Shown here piece by piece: positions 1 through 9,520 of a DNA stretch of 50,780 nucleotides; within the stretch, counting starts at the first letter, position 1, and each line of letters starts with the position of its first letter. Position numbers and translations under genes: made by a program. Source of the DNA: Rodentibacter trehalosifermentans (GTDB taxonomy: Bacteria; Pseudomonadota; Gammaproteobacteria; Enterobacterales; Pasteurellaceae); the NCBI RefSeq assembly GCF_002000545.1, contig NZ_MLHL01000007.1, positions 1 through 50,780 of the forward strand, read 5' to 3'. Below the pieces are notes generated by a model that worked only from the letters and a program-made list of their open reading frames with translations, had not been told where the DNA came from and made no database searches.

Positions 1-3000
1 TAAATCTGTGGCTGTGGACACCACTGCCCCTGATGCAACCACAACAACGGTGACGGTAGAGACTGTTGCTGGTGATGATAATAAAGTTGATACAACAGAA
101 GCTAAAGCTCCGAACCAAACCGTAACAGGTAAAGTAACCGGTGAATTTACAGCGGGTGATGCGGTTGTAGTTAAAGTCGGTACTGAGGAGATTGGCAACG
201 GCACTGTTGATGCGAATGGTAACTTCAGTATTGTGGTTCCAACGGCGAAATTGGTGAATGCAGCCGATAAGAAAGTGACGGCAACGATCACTGCGACAGA
301 TGAAGCAGGTAATACCGGTGAAGTGGTGTCTGCTGAGAAACCATATACGGTTGATGTGGAACGCACCGCCCCAACCGTCACCATCGGTACGCAAGTAGAT
401 AAACCTTATGGCGAGGATGTGGAATACATCACGAAAGCGGAGATTACAACTTCTGGAAGCGGTGAAAGTGCGGTCGAAAAAGTGAGTGTTTCTGTGTCGA
501 TCCCTAATGATGCGAAAGCAGGGGATACTCTGACATTGACGACAAACACCGATGCGGCTCCGATTACTTATACGGTTCAATCCGGGGATATTGGGAAGAC
601 CATTACACAATCCGTGACAGCACCGGCAGATGGTGCGGAACTCACAGTGTCGGCAACCATTACAGCGGTAGATGATACAACTGCGGTGAGTGCGCCAGGA
701 GAGGCGAAAGCAACCCGTGATACATCGGCGAACATTGAAGTGACAATCGGTGGACCGGATTACTTTGAAGAACATCCGGATAGTGAAGAACATGGCTCTT
801 ACGTCCAAGTTATTGTTTCCCCAGATAAGAAAACGATGACTGCTCATGACGGTGAGGTTATTCAGGATATGGAGACAACGCTTTATTCGGGAGAAGTGAA
901 TAAGGATGGAAACGTTCGCGTTACCTTTAAATTACCTTCTGATGCTAAAGCGGGTGATACTCTAACCTATAAAGTAGAATCAGGTGGAGAACGGGATGCT
1001 GAATATACTGACGATGGACTTGTTCTTCGTGACATTACTTCTCCGCATACTTATACGCCGCCAGCGGTGGTGAGAGAATTGACTGACACGGATATTCAGG
1101 CAGGAAAAGTGGAGGTGTATGTTCCGGCTCCGACTAAGGAAAAACAAATCATTGATGTAACGGCGAGTTTAACGGATAAACTTGGTAACAAAGGTGAAGA
1201 TATTCAATCTTCCTATAGAATCCGTACTCCGATAAATGGTGGTAATGCTGAACTTGAAGGAGATCCGGCAATACTTGAATTAAGTGTTAATGCGAACACT
1301 AAAACAGAGGTCAATGGCAAAGAACTTGCCACGGCTTATGAAGGTGTGGCGGATAGTAAGCTCACTTATACCGTGAATTTAAATAAAGCGGCACAGAAAG
1401 ATTATAAAGTCGCGATTAAGCTCTCAGGAGATGGCATTACGACAGATGAATATGCTGTGGACGGTACAAATGCTCAATGGTATCCAAACGGTATAACGAC
1501 AACAAATGGTGCTGATATCAACCAGGATGGTTCAATTGTTGTCGTGACAATACCAAAAGGCGAAAGCTCTGCAAGTTTCATATTAACGCCAAAAGAAGAT
1601 GGTGCGACAGAAGGCACTGAGGTTGTTAAGGCTGAAGTTGTATCCGCATTTAACTTTGGTGCCGCGGAAGGAAAAACCGGTGGAAACGGTAATTTCTATA
1701 CGCTGGGTGATAAAGTCGTAGCAGAAGGTGCAATTGCGGAAGTCGACAATACACCGCCGACGGTGAGTATTGCTGTTGAAGGTAATATCACGGAAGACGT
1801 GCTTTATCCGGCAACGGAAGAAGACATCAACCCGAATACCGTATTAACTTACACAGTGAGCATCGCAAAAGCGAGATCGGTCGATACCGTAGTGAAAGTA
1901 GCCTTAACCGGTAAAGCGACGGCGGAGGATTATACTGTTCGTGTCTATGGTCAAGAAGTGACCGGTACTGATTACACCACTACAGTGGATGGAGAAACCA
2001 TCAGCGGTAAACAAATCGAAGTTACGATTCCGGCAGGACAAACTTCAGCGAACTTTACCGTCGATCCGATTCGTGAAGAAAGTGGAGCGGATTATAACTT
2101 TGAAGGACCGGAAACCGTTGTCGGCACCGTTTTAGCAGATGATGCTAGTTACGCGATAGCCTCTCAAGGTAATAACCAAGGCAGTTACTCGGTTGGCTTG
2201 ATTTTAGATTCCAACCCGGTTGCTTTACCACACTTAAATGGTGATATGTCATTGGCTTACGGTATCTCTTCTTCTTGGTTTATTCAAAACCCAACGGCAA
2301 ATCTTGCGAAAACAGTGAGTACCGAAGCGGGTAAAGTGGCAAGAAGTGGGATAGCCACCGCGGATACCGGTGATGCGATCATCATGACGGACAGAGTTGA
2401 TAAACTTTATATTGGCTACCATTCAAATGGCGCTGCCTCAACTTCAGAGGGCAATTTTGCGATTTCTCAGGATTCAGGTGCCGCAAGAGCTCAAACAGAC
2501 GGTAGTAATGGTTATATAGCAACTATTGATATGGGCAAAGGCGATGACATACTTCAAATTCGTGGTAGACAACATGGTATTGGAGGAGTTGGTAACACTA
2601 GAATTTACTTGGGAGAAGGAAATGATCTACTAATTATCGGTGATAGATCGGGTGGAAACTCGTCAGTAGAAGATAACGGACGTATTTTTGCAGAAGCCGG
2701 TGATGACACCATCAATATTGGTTCGCATTTATATAATCATCTTTATGCCGGAAGTGGTGGTGACACTATTACTATTGGAGGGCATGCAACAGGCTTGATT
2801 GACCTAGGTAGTGGTCGAAATATGCCGGCAGAGTATTTGAGTACTTATCAAGATGGTTCAGGACGTAGCCTTGGTAATGACAATAATACTGACTTAGCAA
2901 CGGATGTTAATAAATTAATCATCAAAGGGGCTGGTTTGGCAAATGGATCTGGTCATGGCTCTAAGATTTACGGTGGTGAAGGTCGCGATGAAGTGACTTT

Positions 3001-3889
3001 CGAAAGTGGTTCGTATGTAGGAGATATGGATCTCGGCAATGGTGATAACATTGTTACCATCAAAAATGGATATAGTCTGGGTATTGCACTTGATGGCGGT
3101 ACAATTACTACAGGAACAGGCAATGATCAGATCACTATTGATGGTAATGTTGTTGGTAACAGTAAAATTGAAACCGGTGGAGGCAACGACAGCGTAACAG
3201 TTGGCGGAAACTTTAATGGTACATTCAATGGTGGGGCTGGCGATGATACTCTCAATGTGCGTGGAAACTTCAGTGGTACTTATGATGGTGGTGCCGACAG
3301 CGATACCCTTGAGGTAAATGGCAACTTCACCGGCACATTCAATGGCGGAGCCGGAACGGATACCTTAGATGTAGGTAACAACTTCAGCGGTACATTTAAT
3401 GGAGAAGCCGGAAATGACACCCTTAATGTGCGTGGCAACTTCACCGGAACCTTTAACGGCGGAGAAGGCGATGACCTCATTAAGGTAGAAGGCACAACCA
3501 TTAACGGCACAATTGACGGTGGAGCAGGTAAGGATACCATCCTGGTGACTGGAGCGGGAGCGACCCTAAACTTCAGTAACATCATGAATGTAGAGACTAT
3601 CGACCTCAGTGGAGAGGGTGCGCAAACCTTATCAGAAGTTTGGGCAGAACAAGTGGCGAAATCGCCGGCAGCCTCTATCTACGTGAAAGGAACTGATGCG
3701 GATACCGTTAACCTTGGTATGCAAAGCGGTGATACGGACCTACGTGATAAGTTAATTTGGGGTAGCCGTACACCGTGGACGAAAGGAGATACTGTTGAAC
3801 ATGAAGGTGCCAACTATGTGACCTACTCATATTCACGCGGAGATGTGAGTGCGACTATGTATATCCAAGAAAATGTAAATGTTATCTAG
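1..3889 (+). CDS. large type I-secreted Ig-like/RTX-like adhesin, 5' end outside window
   Basis: This is a partial gene: the reading frame is open to the first base, so the N-terminus lies upstream; about 1295 codons are visible. Counting from the GTG at base 8, residues 1-118 form a bacterial Ig-like repeat (the VDTTAP and AGNTGE signatures recur in the next gene). Residues 119-405 are two more beta-sandwich modules, and about 412-590 and 590-735 look Calx-beta-like. From about 736 to the end runs a C-terminal module rich in GGxGxD calcium-binding motifs, ending YIQENVNVI. A C-terminal RTX module plus a terminal hydrophobic tail is how type I secretion substrates are recognised, and the exporter genes lie just downstream. 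Inferred role: a surface or released adhesin. No enzymatic domain is visible. A terminator follows. Confidence 0.85.
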   Translation, partial: KSVAVDTTAPDATTTTVTVETVAGDDNKVDTTEAKAPNQTVTGKVTGEFTAGDAVVVKVGTEEIGNGTVDANGNFSIVVPTAKLVNAADKKVTATITATDEAGNTGEVVSAEKPYTVDVERTAPTVTIGTQVDKPYGEDVEYITKAEITTSGSGESAVEKVSVSVSIPNDAKAGDTLTLTTNTDAAPITYTVQSGDIGKTITQSVTAPADGAELTVSATITAVDDTTAVSAPGEAKATRDTSANIEVTIGGPDYFEEHPDSEEHGSYVQVIVSPDKKTMTAHDGEVIQDMETTLYSGEVNKDGNVRVTFKLPSDAKAGDTLTYKVESGGERDAEYTDDGLVLRDITSPHTYTPPAVVRELTDTDIQAGKVEVYVPAPTKEKQIIDVTASLTDKLGNKGEDIQSSYRIRTPINGGNAELEGDPAILELSVNANTKTEVNGKELATAYEGVADSKLTYTVNLNKAAQKDYKVAIKLSGDGITTDEYAVDGTNAQWYPNGITTTNGADINQDGSIVVVTIPKGESSASFILTPKEDGATEGTEVVKAEVVSAFNFGAAEGKTGGNGNFYTLGDKVVAEGAIAEVDNTPPTVSIAVEGNITEDVLYPATEEDINPNTVLTYTVSIAKARSVDTVVKVALTGKATAEDYTVRVYGQEVTGTDYTTTVDGETISGKQIEVTIPAGQTSANFTVDPIREESGADYNFEGPETVVGTVLADDASYAIASQGNNQGSYSVGLILDSNPVALPHLNGDMSLAYGISSSWFIQNPTANLAKTVSTEAGKVARSGIATADTGDAIIMTDRVDKLYIGYHSNGAASTSEGNFAISQDSGAARAQTDGSNGYIATIDMGKGDDILQIRGRQHGIGGVGNTRIYLGEGNDLLIIGDRSGGNSSVEDNGRIFAEAGDDTINIGSHLYNHLYAGSGGDTITIGGHATGLIDLGSGRNMPAEYLSTYQDGSGRSLGNDNNTDLATDVNKLIIKGAGLANGSGHGSKIYGGEGRDEVTFESGSYVGDMDLGNGDNIVTIKNGYSLGIALDGGTITTGTGNDQITIDGNVVGNSKIETGGGNDSVTVGGNFNGTFNGGAGDDTLNVRGNFSGTYDGGADSDTLEVNGNFTGTFNGGAGTDTLDVGNNFSGTFNGEAGNDTLNVRGNFTGTFNGGEGDDLIKVEGTTINGTIDGGAGKDTILVTGAGATLNFSNIMNVETIDLSGEGAQTLSEVWAEQVAKSPAASIYVKGTDADTVNLGMQSGDTDLRDKLIWGSRTPWTKGDTVEHEGANYVTYSYSRGDVSATMYIQENVNVI
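3203..3545 (+). repeat. tandem 57-bp repeat encoding RTX-like 19-residue units
   Basis: Within the first adhesin, five to six successive units of about 19 residues repeat. Each has a GGAGDDTLNV-type calcium-binding nonapeptide followed by a GNFxGTFN strand. Variants of the first half include GGADSDTLEV, GGAGTDTLDV, GEAGNDTLNV, GGEGDDLIKV and GGAGKDTILV. The regular spacing suggests a beta-roll or beta-solenoid. The paralogous gene downstream has only scattered GGxGxD motifs here, so the block looks like a lineage-specific expansion. Confidence 0.8.
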
Positions 3890-3916
3890 TTTTTATTAGG
3901 TAATTTTAAATTGGTC

Positions 3917-3952
3917 AAAATCCCCCTTAATGAAAATTCGGGGGGATTTTTT
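3917..3952 (+). terminator. rho-independent terminator after first adhesin
   Basis: A 10-bp perfect stem (AAAATCCCCC with GGGGGATTTT), a 14-base loop and a following T-run lie 27 bases after the stop codon. It separates the transcription of the two adhesin genes. Confidence 0.9.
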
Positions 3953-4475
3953 AGTGCGGTCAATTTTATCGGTATTTTGCAAACATTATGTCGCCGTTGC
4001 TACCGGTAAATAAAAATCCGATTTGTGCATTTACTATTCAATACACGAATGTAATTCATATTTTCTTTACAAATAAAAAATAAATTCTATGAAATGTTTT
4101 TAGTTTGTAAATTTTTGTAAATATGCTTGTTATGTTGTGAATTTTTATTAAAATTCTAACCCGAATTGAGTAGGTGTGCTGACCGGTTTTTGCAGGTTTT
4201 GACCTGTGATGAAATAATGAATGACGATGAAAGAATGAGAGCCTAGTGTCTTGATATTGCACGTAATTTGTTTTCTGTCTTCTTGATAGGTGCGAATTGG
4301 TTTATTACGAATAAATGTTGCAAAAATGTTGGATTAATAGGTGCTTATTTAGCATAGTCTTTATTTTTATGTCGTTTTGATTCGTGGGAATAGTGACGGA
4401 TTAAAATGATATCGTTAGTAATGTTAAATGGTAGGTTTGCCGGAAATTCAAGTTTTTTGCTACTCGTTGGTAAAA

Positions 4476-4484
4476 AAGTGCGGT
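4476..4484 (+). repeat. DNA uptake signal sequence (USS), representative copy
   Basis: Exact AAGTGCGGT, the Haemophilus-type uptake signal core. Other exact copies on either strand start at 8646, 12981, 13765, 14418, 14512, 16828, 17260, 17315, 18000, 20275, 21363, 22943, 23525, 26728, 32058, 32506, 34770, 35826, 38444, 38666, 39058, 39557, 41412, 41886, 45003, 46763, 47313, 47695, 47995 and 48835. The list was made by eye and may miss some. Confidence 0.9.
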
Positions 4485-4562
4485 GAAAAATTTGAATGTT
4501 TTTAACCTGTCTTACCTGTTTGAATTTAGCACATTATTTTAATTTCTTTTTAAGGATTTTTT

Positions 4563-7500
4563 ATGACAATTATCTATTCAAGTGATGTGGTTGATCCCTC
4601 ACAAATTGCCCGAGTGACGTTAACGATTGAGAAGAACGTTATTCCCGGTACTCGATTAATTATTCATCCGTATTATGGTGGGACGGGTGCAGGTGATTTA
4701 GGCAATGAAGGTACGCCTATTAACTATCGAGTGAAAAAAGAAGATTTAGGCAACAAACTGGTGTTTGGTGTGCCGGCACCGGTTCCCGGAGAGAAAATCT
4801 CAATCACTTATGATGTGAGCACTCCGCTAGGTTATAAGCAGGATGGGATTTACATTGATACGATTGCCCGAGCGGATAAAACGAAACAGCCGGGTTCAAT
4901 TGTAATTGGTAACGGTGATAATCTTTTAACACCTGAAGAAATTGATGCGGAAGGTAAAGTGACTGTAACGGTGACTTTGCCTAAAGGGCTTTCAACCAGA
5001 GATTCATTAGTTGTTGAAAGCAATCAGGGTGAAGGTAAAGCGATACGGTTACCGAAAGAAGCGCTTGAAAAAGGTCAAATTGAAATCAAAGTAGATGCGC
5101 CGGAAGGTGGTGAAAATAGTGAATTGTTGGTTTCTGCCTATATTGTGGACAGATACGGTAATGGTTCTGAAGTGAAAGAGAGCGTTTATCTGTTAGATGT
5201 CAGAGATCCGGAAGCGACCGTAGAATTAAATAATATTACTGCGGACAATGTGATTAATGCACAAGAAGCACAAGATAAAATTACGATTAGCGGTAAAGTA
5301 AAAGGGGATTTCAAAGAAGGCGATCAAGTGCGTATTTTCTTTGATGAAAACACTTATGCCACCCGCTATGTGGATGCCGAGGGGAATTTCTCTGCGGATG
5401 TTGATGCTCACTATTTCCTTAATGATGCGGATAAAACCATTAAAGCGGTACTTACTACCCATAAAAATGATAAAGCCTTTACCTTTGAAGGTGAAAAAGT
5501 GTATGCGGTGGATACCACTGCACCAAATGCAGATAGCACACAATTGACATTAGACAACATCACTGCCGATAACATTATCAATGCGCAAGAAGCGCAAGGT
5601 ACGATTAAGATTTCCGGTCAAGTGCGTGGTGAGTTTAACCTCTATGATCAAGTGCGCATTTTCATTGATGAAAACACTTATTACACCCGTTATGTGGATG
5701 AAAATGGTCGTTTCTCAGCGGATGTGCCGGCACATCAGTTAGTGAATGATGCTGATAAAACCATTTATGCGGTATTAACCACGACCGATGCGGCAGGTAA
5801 CACCGGAACCATCCGTGCAGAGAAACAATATGCGGTGGATACCACGGCACCAAGTGCGGATAGCGCGAAAGTCACTTTCGACAATATCACTGCCGATAAT
5901 ATCATCAATGGCGTGGAAGCAAAACAAGCAACCATCACTGTTTCAGGACAAGTAAGCGGTGAATTTAACGCAGGTGATCAAGTGCGTATTTTTGTTGATG
6001 AAAATACTTACTACACCCGTTATGTGGATGAAAATGGTCGTTTCTCAGTGGATGTTAAAGCATCTGAATTAGTCAATGATGCGGATAAAACCCTTTATGC
6101 CGTGTTAACCACAACTGATGCGGCAGGCAATACCGGTACCATTCGTGGTGAAAAACAATATGGTGTTGATACCACCGTTGATGCGCAAGTACATATTAAT
6201 CCGATTGACAATGTGAATCGATACGGTAACTATACGATTTCAGGTAAAGTAACCGGGGAATTTAATCCGGGCGATCAAGTTCGTATTTTCTTAGATGAGA
6301 ATACTTACTATACCCGCCAAGTGGATGTAGAAGGGAAATTTAGCGTAGCTGTTCCGGGTAGCCTGTTAGTTAAAGATGCAGATAAAATTGTGTCAGCCGT
6401 ATTAACGACAACGGATGCGGTAGGCAACAGTGCAGAAATTTCAAATGCGGTGAAATTTACTGTGGCAACCGTAAAACCGGGTTATTTCCATAGCCGAATT
6501 GATGGATCCTCTTCATCATTGAATCTTCTTGATCTTGCTAAAAAAGGTAAAACAGGTCCATCAAATCTAACAAAAGAAGAGGCGGAGAAATTTGTTTATA
6601 ACAAACCAATTGATACCGTAAAACCGGTTGAACCAACAAAACCAGTTGAGCCAGTAAAACCAGTTGAGCCAGTAAAACCGGTTGAACCAGTAAAACCAGT
6701 TGAGCCGGTAAAACCTGTAGAACCAACAAAACCGGTTGAGCCAACAAAACCGGTTGAGCCGATTAAACCGGTTGCACCTCAAGGTGAAACGATTGAATTA
6801 CGTGCATTAAATGGTGATTTAGGTCTTTACTATGGTGTGAGCAAATCAGGTTCTAAGAATGGTTCTGCCGATGTGAGCTTTACCGTACCGAAAGGCGTTG
6901 ATGCTTACACAACAACAGATGGTGATGATAAAGTCTTTATCGGCTATCGTGCGAACGGTCAAGAATTCTTACCGGGACAAGCCGGAAGTTTCTCTAACTG
7001 GGCGGATAGTAATACCGCATATGGCACGAAGACGGATGGTAATAAGAGCATTTCTACTTTAGATACCGGTGCAGGTGATGACTATGTTCGCATCCGTGGC
7101 GATGAAAACCAACAAACCCGTGTTTATCTCGGTGAAGGTAACGACCAACTTGATATTCGCTTAAAAGTGACTTCTGCGGTGAGTACAGCCGGGGCATCAA
7201 GAGATAAAAACCAAGCCATCTCTGCGATCTTTGGTGAGGCTGGTGATGATGTGATCAATATTGGTGGTAGTATCCATAATTCTATCATTTCCGGTGGTAG
7301 CGGAAGCGATAAGATCAATATTGGCTTTGGTGAGTTGGGTGGCGGTAGCTTGGTTGGTAGCACTATTATTGATTTAGGTAGCGGTAAACCAATGCCGGCA
7401 ATTTATTTGAATACTTACCAAGATGGCACCGGTCGTAGCCTTGGCAACGATAATAATGTGGATAGCGCATCAGATGTGAACCATTTACGTATTGCGGTGA

Positions 7501-7988
7501 ATGTGGATCCGGGTGCTCAAATTTACGGTGGTAACGGTAAAGATATCGTTGAAATTGGCGGTCGCTTTAACGGTAAGATGGAATTGGGTGCAGGTGATGA
7601 CTCTGTGACCTATGTTGCAGGTACCGGTAAAATCAACGGTGGTGCAGGTCACGATACCGTGAAGATCACAGGTAATAATGTTGTCTTAAAATTAAGCGAC
7701 TTTACTGAGGTAGAAACGATTGATATTTCAGGTTCAGGTCGCAATACGTTACGTGTCGATTCAGAGGCTGCACGCAAAGACGGTACAACCGTATTTATTA
7801 AAGGTGACTTTAACGACAAAGTTGACTTTGGTAACATCAGTAACAACCGTAATTTGAGAGAAGGTAGCAAAGGCCGTTGGTTTAAAGTCGGCTCTACAGT
7901 AAAAGATGGTGTTCAATATGACGGTTATGAATTTAACGGTCAAGACGATACCCTCGTTTACGTTCAAGCAAATATTCAAGTTGTATAA
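4563..7988 (+). CDS. type I-secreted Ig-like/RTX-like adhesin, paralogue of the preceding gene
   Basis: The 1141-residue product has no N-terminal signal peptide, as expected for a type I substrate. Residues 1-220 are two Ig-like beta modules. Residues 222-640 hold four repeats of about 108 residues, marked by NITADNxIN, GDQVRIFxDENTY and DAAGNTGT. Residues 687-739 are a KPVEPx hexapeptide linker. Residues 745-1141 are the C-terminal module shared with the first adhesin: both carry [15 protein letters not shown] and end in similar hydrophobic tails (YVQANIQVV here). GGxGxD motifs are present but fewer than in the paralogue. Inferred role: cell-surface or released adhesin exported by the adjacent machine. 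It starts almost directly in an Ig fold, so it could descend from a longer protein that lost its N-terminus. Confidence 0.88.
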   Translation: MTIIYSSDVVDPSQIARVTLTIEKNVIPGTRLIIHPYYGGTGAGDLGNEGTPINYRVKKEDLGNKLVFGVPAPVPGEKISITYDVSTPLGYKQDGIYIDTIARADKTKQPGSIVIGNGDNLLTPEEIDAEGKVTVTVTLPKGLSTRDSLVVESNQGEGKAIRLPKEALEKGQIEIKVDAPEGGENSELLVSAYIVDRYGNGSEVKESVYLLDVRDPEATVELNNITADNVINAQEAQDKITISGKVKGDFKEGDQVRIFFDENTYATRYVDAEGNFSADVDAHYFLNDADKTIKAVLTTHKNDKAFTFEGEKVYAVDTTAPNADSTQLTLDNITADNIINAQEAQGTIKISGQVRGEFNLYDQVRIFIDENTYYTRYVDENGRFSADVPAHQLVNDADKTIYAVLTTTDAAGNTGTIRAEKQYAVDTTAPSADSAKVTFDNITADNIINGVEAKQATITVSGQVSGEFNAGDQVRIFVDENTYYTRYVDENGRFSVDVKASELVNDADKTLYAVLTTTDAAGNTGTIRGEKQYGVDTTVDAQVHINPIDNVNRYGNYTISGKVTGEFNPGDQVRIFLDENTYYTRQVDVEGKFSVAVPGSLLVKDADKIVSAVLTTTDAVGNSAEISNAVKFTVATVKPGYFHSRIDGSSSSLNLLDLAKKGKTGPSNLTKEEAEKFVYNKPIDTVKPVEPTKPVEPVKPVEPVKPVEPVKPVEPVKPVEPTKPVEPTKPVEPIKPVAPQGETIELRALNGDLGLYYGVSKSGSKNGSADVSFTVPKGVDAYTTTDGDDKVFIGYRANGQEFLPGQAGSFSNWADSNTAYGTKTDGNKSISTLDTGAGDDYVRIRGDENQQTRVYLGEGNDQLDIRLKVTSAVSTAGASRDKNQAISAIFGEAGDDVINIGGSIHNSIISGGSGSDKINIGFGELGGGSLVGSTIIDLGSGKPMPAIYLNTYQDGTGRSLGNDNNVDSASDVNHLRIAVNVDPGAQIYGGNGKDIVEIGGRFNGKMELGAGDDSVTYVAGTGKINGGAGHDTVKITGNNVVLKLSDFTEVETIDISGSGRNTLRVDSEAARKDGTTVFIKGDFNDKVDFGNISNNRNLREGSKGRWFKVGSTVKDGVQYDGYEFNGQDDTLVYVQANIQVV
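5226..6470 (+). repeat. four tandem Ig-like repeats (about 325 bp each)
   Basis: Repeats begin near 5229, 5553, 5880 and 6202. Each opens with an N-I-T-A-D-N-type motif (degenerate in the fourth) and contains GDQVRIFxDENTYxTR, then an N-D-A-D-K motif and an AVLTTxDAxGNT motif. The last copy is the most diverged. Such arrays act as rigid stalks in adhesins and change copy number by recombination. Confidence 0.85.
6621..6779 (+). repeat. 18-bp tandem repeat encoding nine KPVEP(T/V/I) hexapeptides
   Basis: Eight full hexapeptides and a final KPVAP are encoded in a row. Third codon positions vary between units (ccg/cca/cct, gag/gaa), so the array is not perfectly identical at DNA level. The product is an extended proline/lysine/glutamate linker between the Ig stalk and the C-terminal secretion module. 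Confidence 0.95.
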
Positions 7989-8012
7989 TGAATACGGCTT
8001 CTTAATGTAAAG

Positions 8013-8042
8013 AATCCCCTATCTTGTATGAGGTAGGGGATT
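8013..8042. other. 9-bp perfect hairpin after second adhesin
   Basis: The stem pairs AATCCCCTA with TAGGGGATT around a 12-base loop, 24 bases after the adhesin stop. No T-run follows, so it is a poor intrinsic terminator by itself. It may protect the mRNA 3' end. A weaker hairpin with a T-rich tail follows at 8086. Confidence 0.6.
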
Positions 8043-8085
8043 AAACATTATTGATAAGGCTTGTTTTCAATTGAAAAAAAGCAAG

Positions 8086-8114
8086 AAAAGAGTAAGATGT
8101 GGCTCTTTTATTTT
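8086..8114 (+). terminator. probable weak terminator upstream of secretion genes
   Basis: A 7-bp stem (AAAAGAG with CTCTTTT), a 10-base loop and an ATTTT tail. It has low GC content, so it is only a candidate. Confidence 0.45.
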
Positions 8115-8134
8115 AAGAATAAACGGATGTAAAT

Positions 8135-8162
8135 TTGCCCTCGTTTTCTATCGTGTTATATT
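8135..8162 (+). promoter_or_regulatory. candidate promoter for the type I secretion genes
   Basis: -35 TTGCCC, a 16-base spacer and -10 TATATT preceded by TG one base upstream (extended -10). It lies about 67 bases before the ATG of the TolC-like gene. This suggests the export machine can be transcribed separately from the adhesins. Confidence 0.6.
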
Positions 8163-8228
8163 CAACGGGCAGGAATTTAAAATCCGCTGAAATTGAGTAA
8201 CTTGAACGAAAAATCTGAAAGGAATGTT

Positions 8229-9497
8229 ATGAAATATTTACCTTTTTCTAAATATTCATTGGCACTTGCCGGTGCGTTCGTTTTATTTTCGCCAAACTTA
8301 TTCGCGAAAACAACGCTAAACGATATTTTGCAATATGCCTTTGTGGCGGATCCGACTTTAGATGAGGCAAAAGCGAATATTGCCATGGCGGCAAGTCAAA
8401 CCAAAGTTTCTGAGGCCGGGCATTTGCCGGTGGTGTCATTAACGGGAACATCGGTACTAAGCCAACAGCATCGCTACACAAGTGAACGCCGGTCAGGTCC
8501 CGGTGTGGCGGCGAGAGTGAACCTTTATGCGTGGGGCGGCATTGAGGCGGAAATTGAGCGTGATAAACATCGTGAAACTTATTATCAGCACACCTTGACC
8601 GAAACGCAGGAAACTATGGGGTTAGAAATTTCTCAGCTATATTTGACCGCACTTCGGGCGAAAGAAACCATTGCGGTGTATAAAGAAAGTTTGAATTGGC
8701 ACGAGAAAACATTAAAAGATCTAGGGGTTGTCGCTACATATGATGAGGGGCGTTACTCGGAAGTCAATGAAGCGCTTTCCCGTAAGAATCAGGTTGAAAC
8801 CACTATTCTAATGCAGGAACGTATTATGCAATCCGCATTAAACCGTTTAAGTCGATACAATGGCGGAAAAATCTTGAATGCGAAAGATTTGGTTGATCCT
8901 TTCAAAAATATCAACGTCAAAACCTTCATTAGCCGCTATAAAAATGCGGATATCACACAAAATCCGAGTTATTTGGCACAACAAGCGGAATTTAACAGCT
9001 CAAAAGCCGCAGTGAAGGCAGCAAAAGCCCGACGTTTACCGGCGATCAATTTGGAAAGTACGGCAAGTCGCCATGAGCATGAAGTGTATGTCAATATGTC
9101 ATGGGATATTTATAATCCGGCAACCAAATATGAAGAGCAACAACGTTATTATTCACAAAAAGCGGCAGAGGCAAAACTGCGTGAAATTGAGCTTTCCGTA
9201 CAGGAAAGATCTTTAACTTCTGAAACGGATATGGTGAGAAACCAACGATTGGCAGAAGTCGCGCGCAAGCAAATCGCTTTGCAGCGTAAAGTGGTTGAGG
9301 ATAATGAGCTGCAATTTGATGTTGCGGCACGGAGTTTGATTGATTTGTTAAACTCTTATCAAGAACTTTCACGGGTACAGCTTGATGAAGTGAACGCCCG
9401 CAATGATTTTCGTGATGCGGCGATGTCTTATTTAGCCTCTCAATCCCGTATTGCAAGTTGGGTGGGAGCGGAGAAAGCCCCTACAAAATTTAAGTAG
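8229..9497 (+). CDS. TolC-family outer membrane channel of type I secretion system
   Basis: The 422-residue product matches the outer membrane efflux protein family (TolC/LapE type). The start at 8229 has AAGGA seven bases upstream and gives a signal peptide (MKYLPF, a hydrophobic run, then the NLFA/KTTL cleavage site); a TTG further upstream would bury this peptide. The mature part shows the two-fold repeated long helices typical of TolC, including an LPAINLESTAS beta segment near the middle. It should form the outer membrane tunnel that meets the HlyD-type adaptor encoded two genes downstream. The gene is followed after 23 bases by the ABC exporter, so the three form an operon. An uptake signal lies inside it at 8646. 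Confidence 0.9.
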   Translation: MKYLPFSKYSLALAGAFVLFSPNLFAKTTLNDILQYAFVADPTLDEAKANIAMAASQTKVSEAGHLPVVSLTGTSVLSQQHRYTSERRSGPGVAARVNLYAWGGIEAEIERDKHRETYYQHTLTETQETMGLEISQLYLTALRAKETIAVYKESLNWHEKTLKDLGVVATYDEGRYSEVNEALSRKNQVETTILMQERIMQSALNRLSRYNGGKILNAKDLVDPFKNINVKTFISRYKNADITQNPSYLAQQAEFNSSKAAVKAAKARRLPAINLESTASRHEHEVYVNMSWDIYNPATKYEEQQRYYSQKAAEAKLREIELSVQERSLTSETDMVRNQRLAEVARKQIALQRKVVEDNELQFDVAARSLIDLLNSYQELSRVQLDEVNARNDFRDAAMSYLASQSRIASWVGAEKAPTKFK

Positions 9498-9520
9498 AAA
9501 TAAAAAAGAATATAAGTTGT

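Larger units (their letters stand above)
3890..4562. other. 673-bp AT-rich spacer between the adhesin genes
   Basis: Apart from the terminator at 3917-3952 and an uptake signal at 4476-4484, I see no convincing gene here. The short minus-strand frame at 4056-4262 has no recognisable content. The stretch is strongly AT-rich and should hold the promoter of the second adhesin gene, but I could not pick a convincing -35/-10 pair. The ribosome site AAGG sits about 10 bases before the ATG at 4563. An AT-rich upstream region of this kind often binds nucleoid proteins, but that is inference. Confidence 0.5.

Noticed and set aside
3280-3585. 101-codon minus-strand frame in the adhesin repeat block
   Set aside because: It is a shadow of the tandem repeat; its periodic leucine/proline pattern is the complement of the RTX-like units.
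4056-4262. 68-codon minus-strand frame in the adhesin spacer
   Set aside because: No ribosome site and no recognisable protein content in an AT-rich region.
6538-6782. Minus-strand frames and a CRISPR-like look of the 18-bp repeats
   Set aside because: The repeats have no unique spacers and encode KPVEP units in frame, so this is a coding minisatellite; the opposite frames are its complement.
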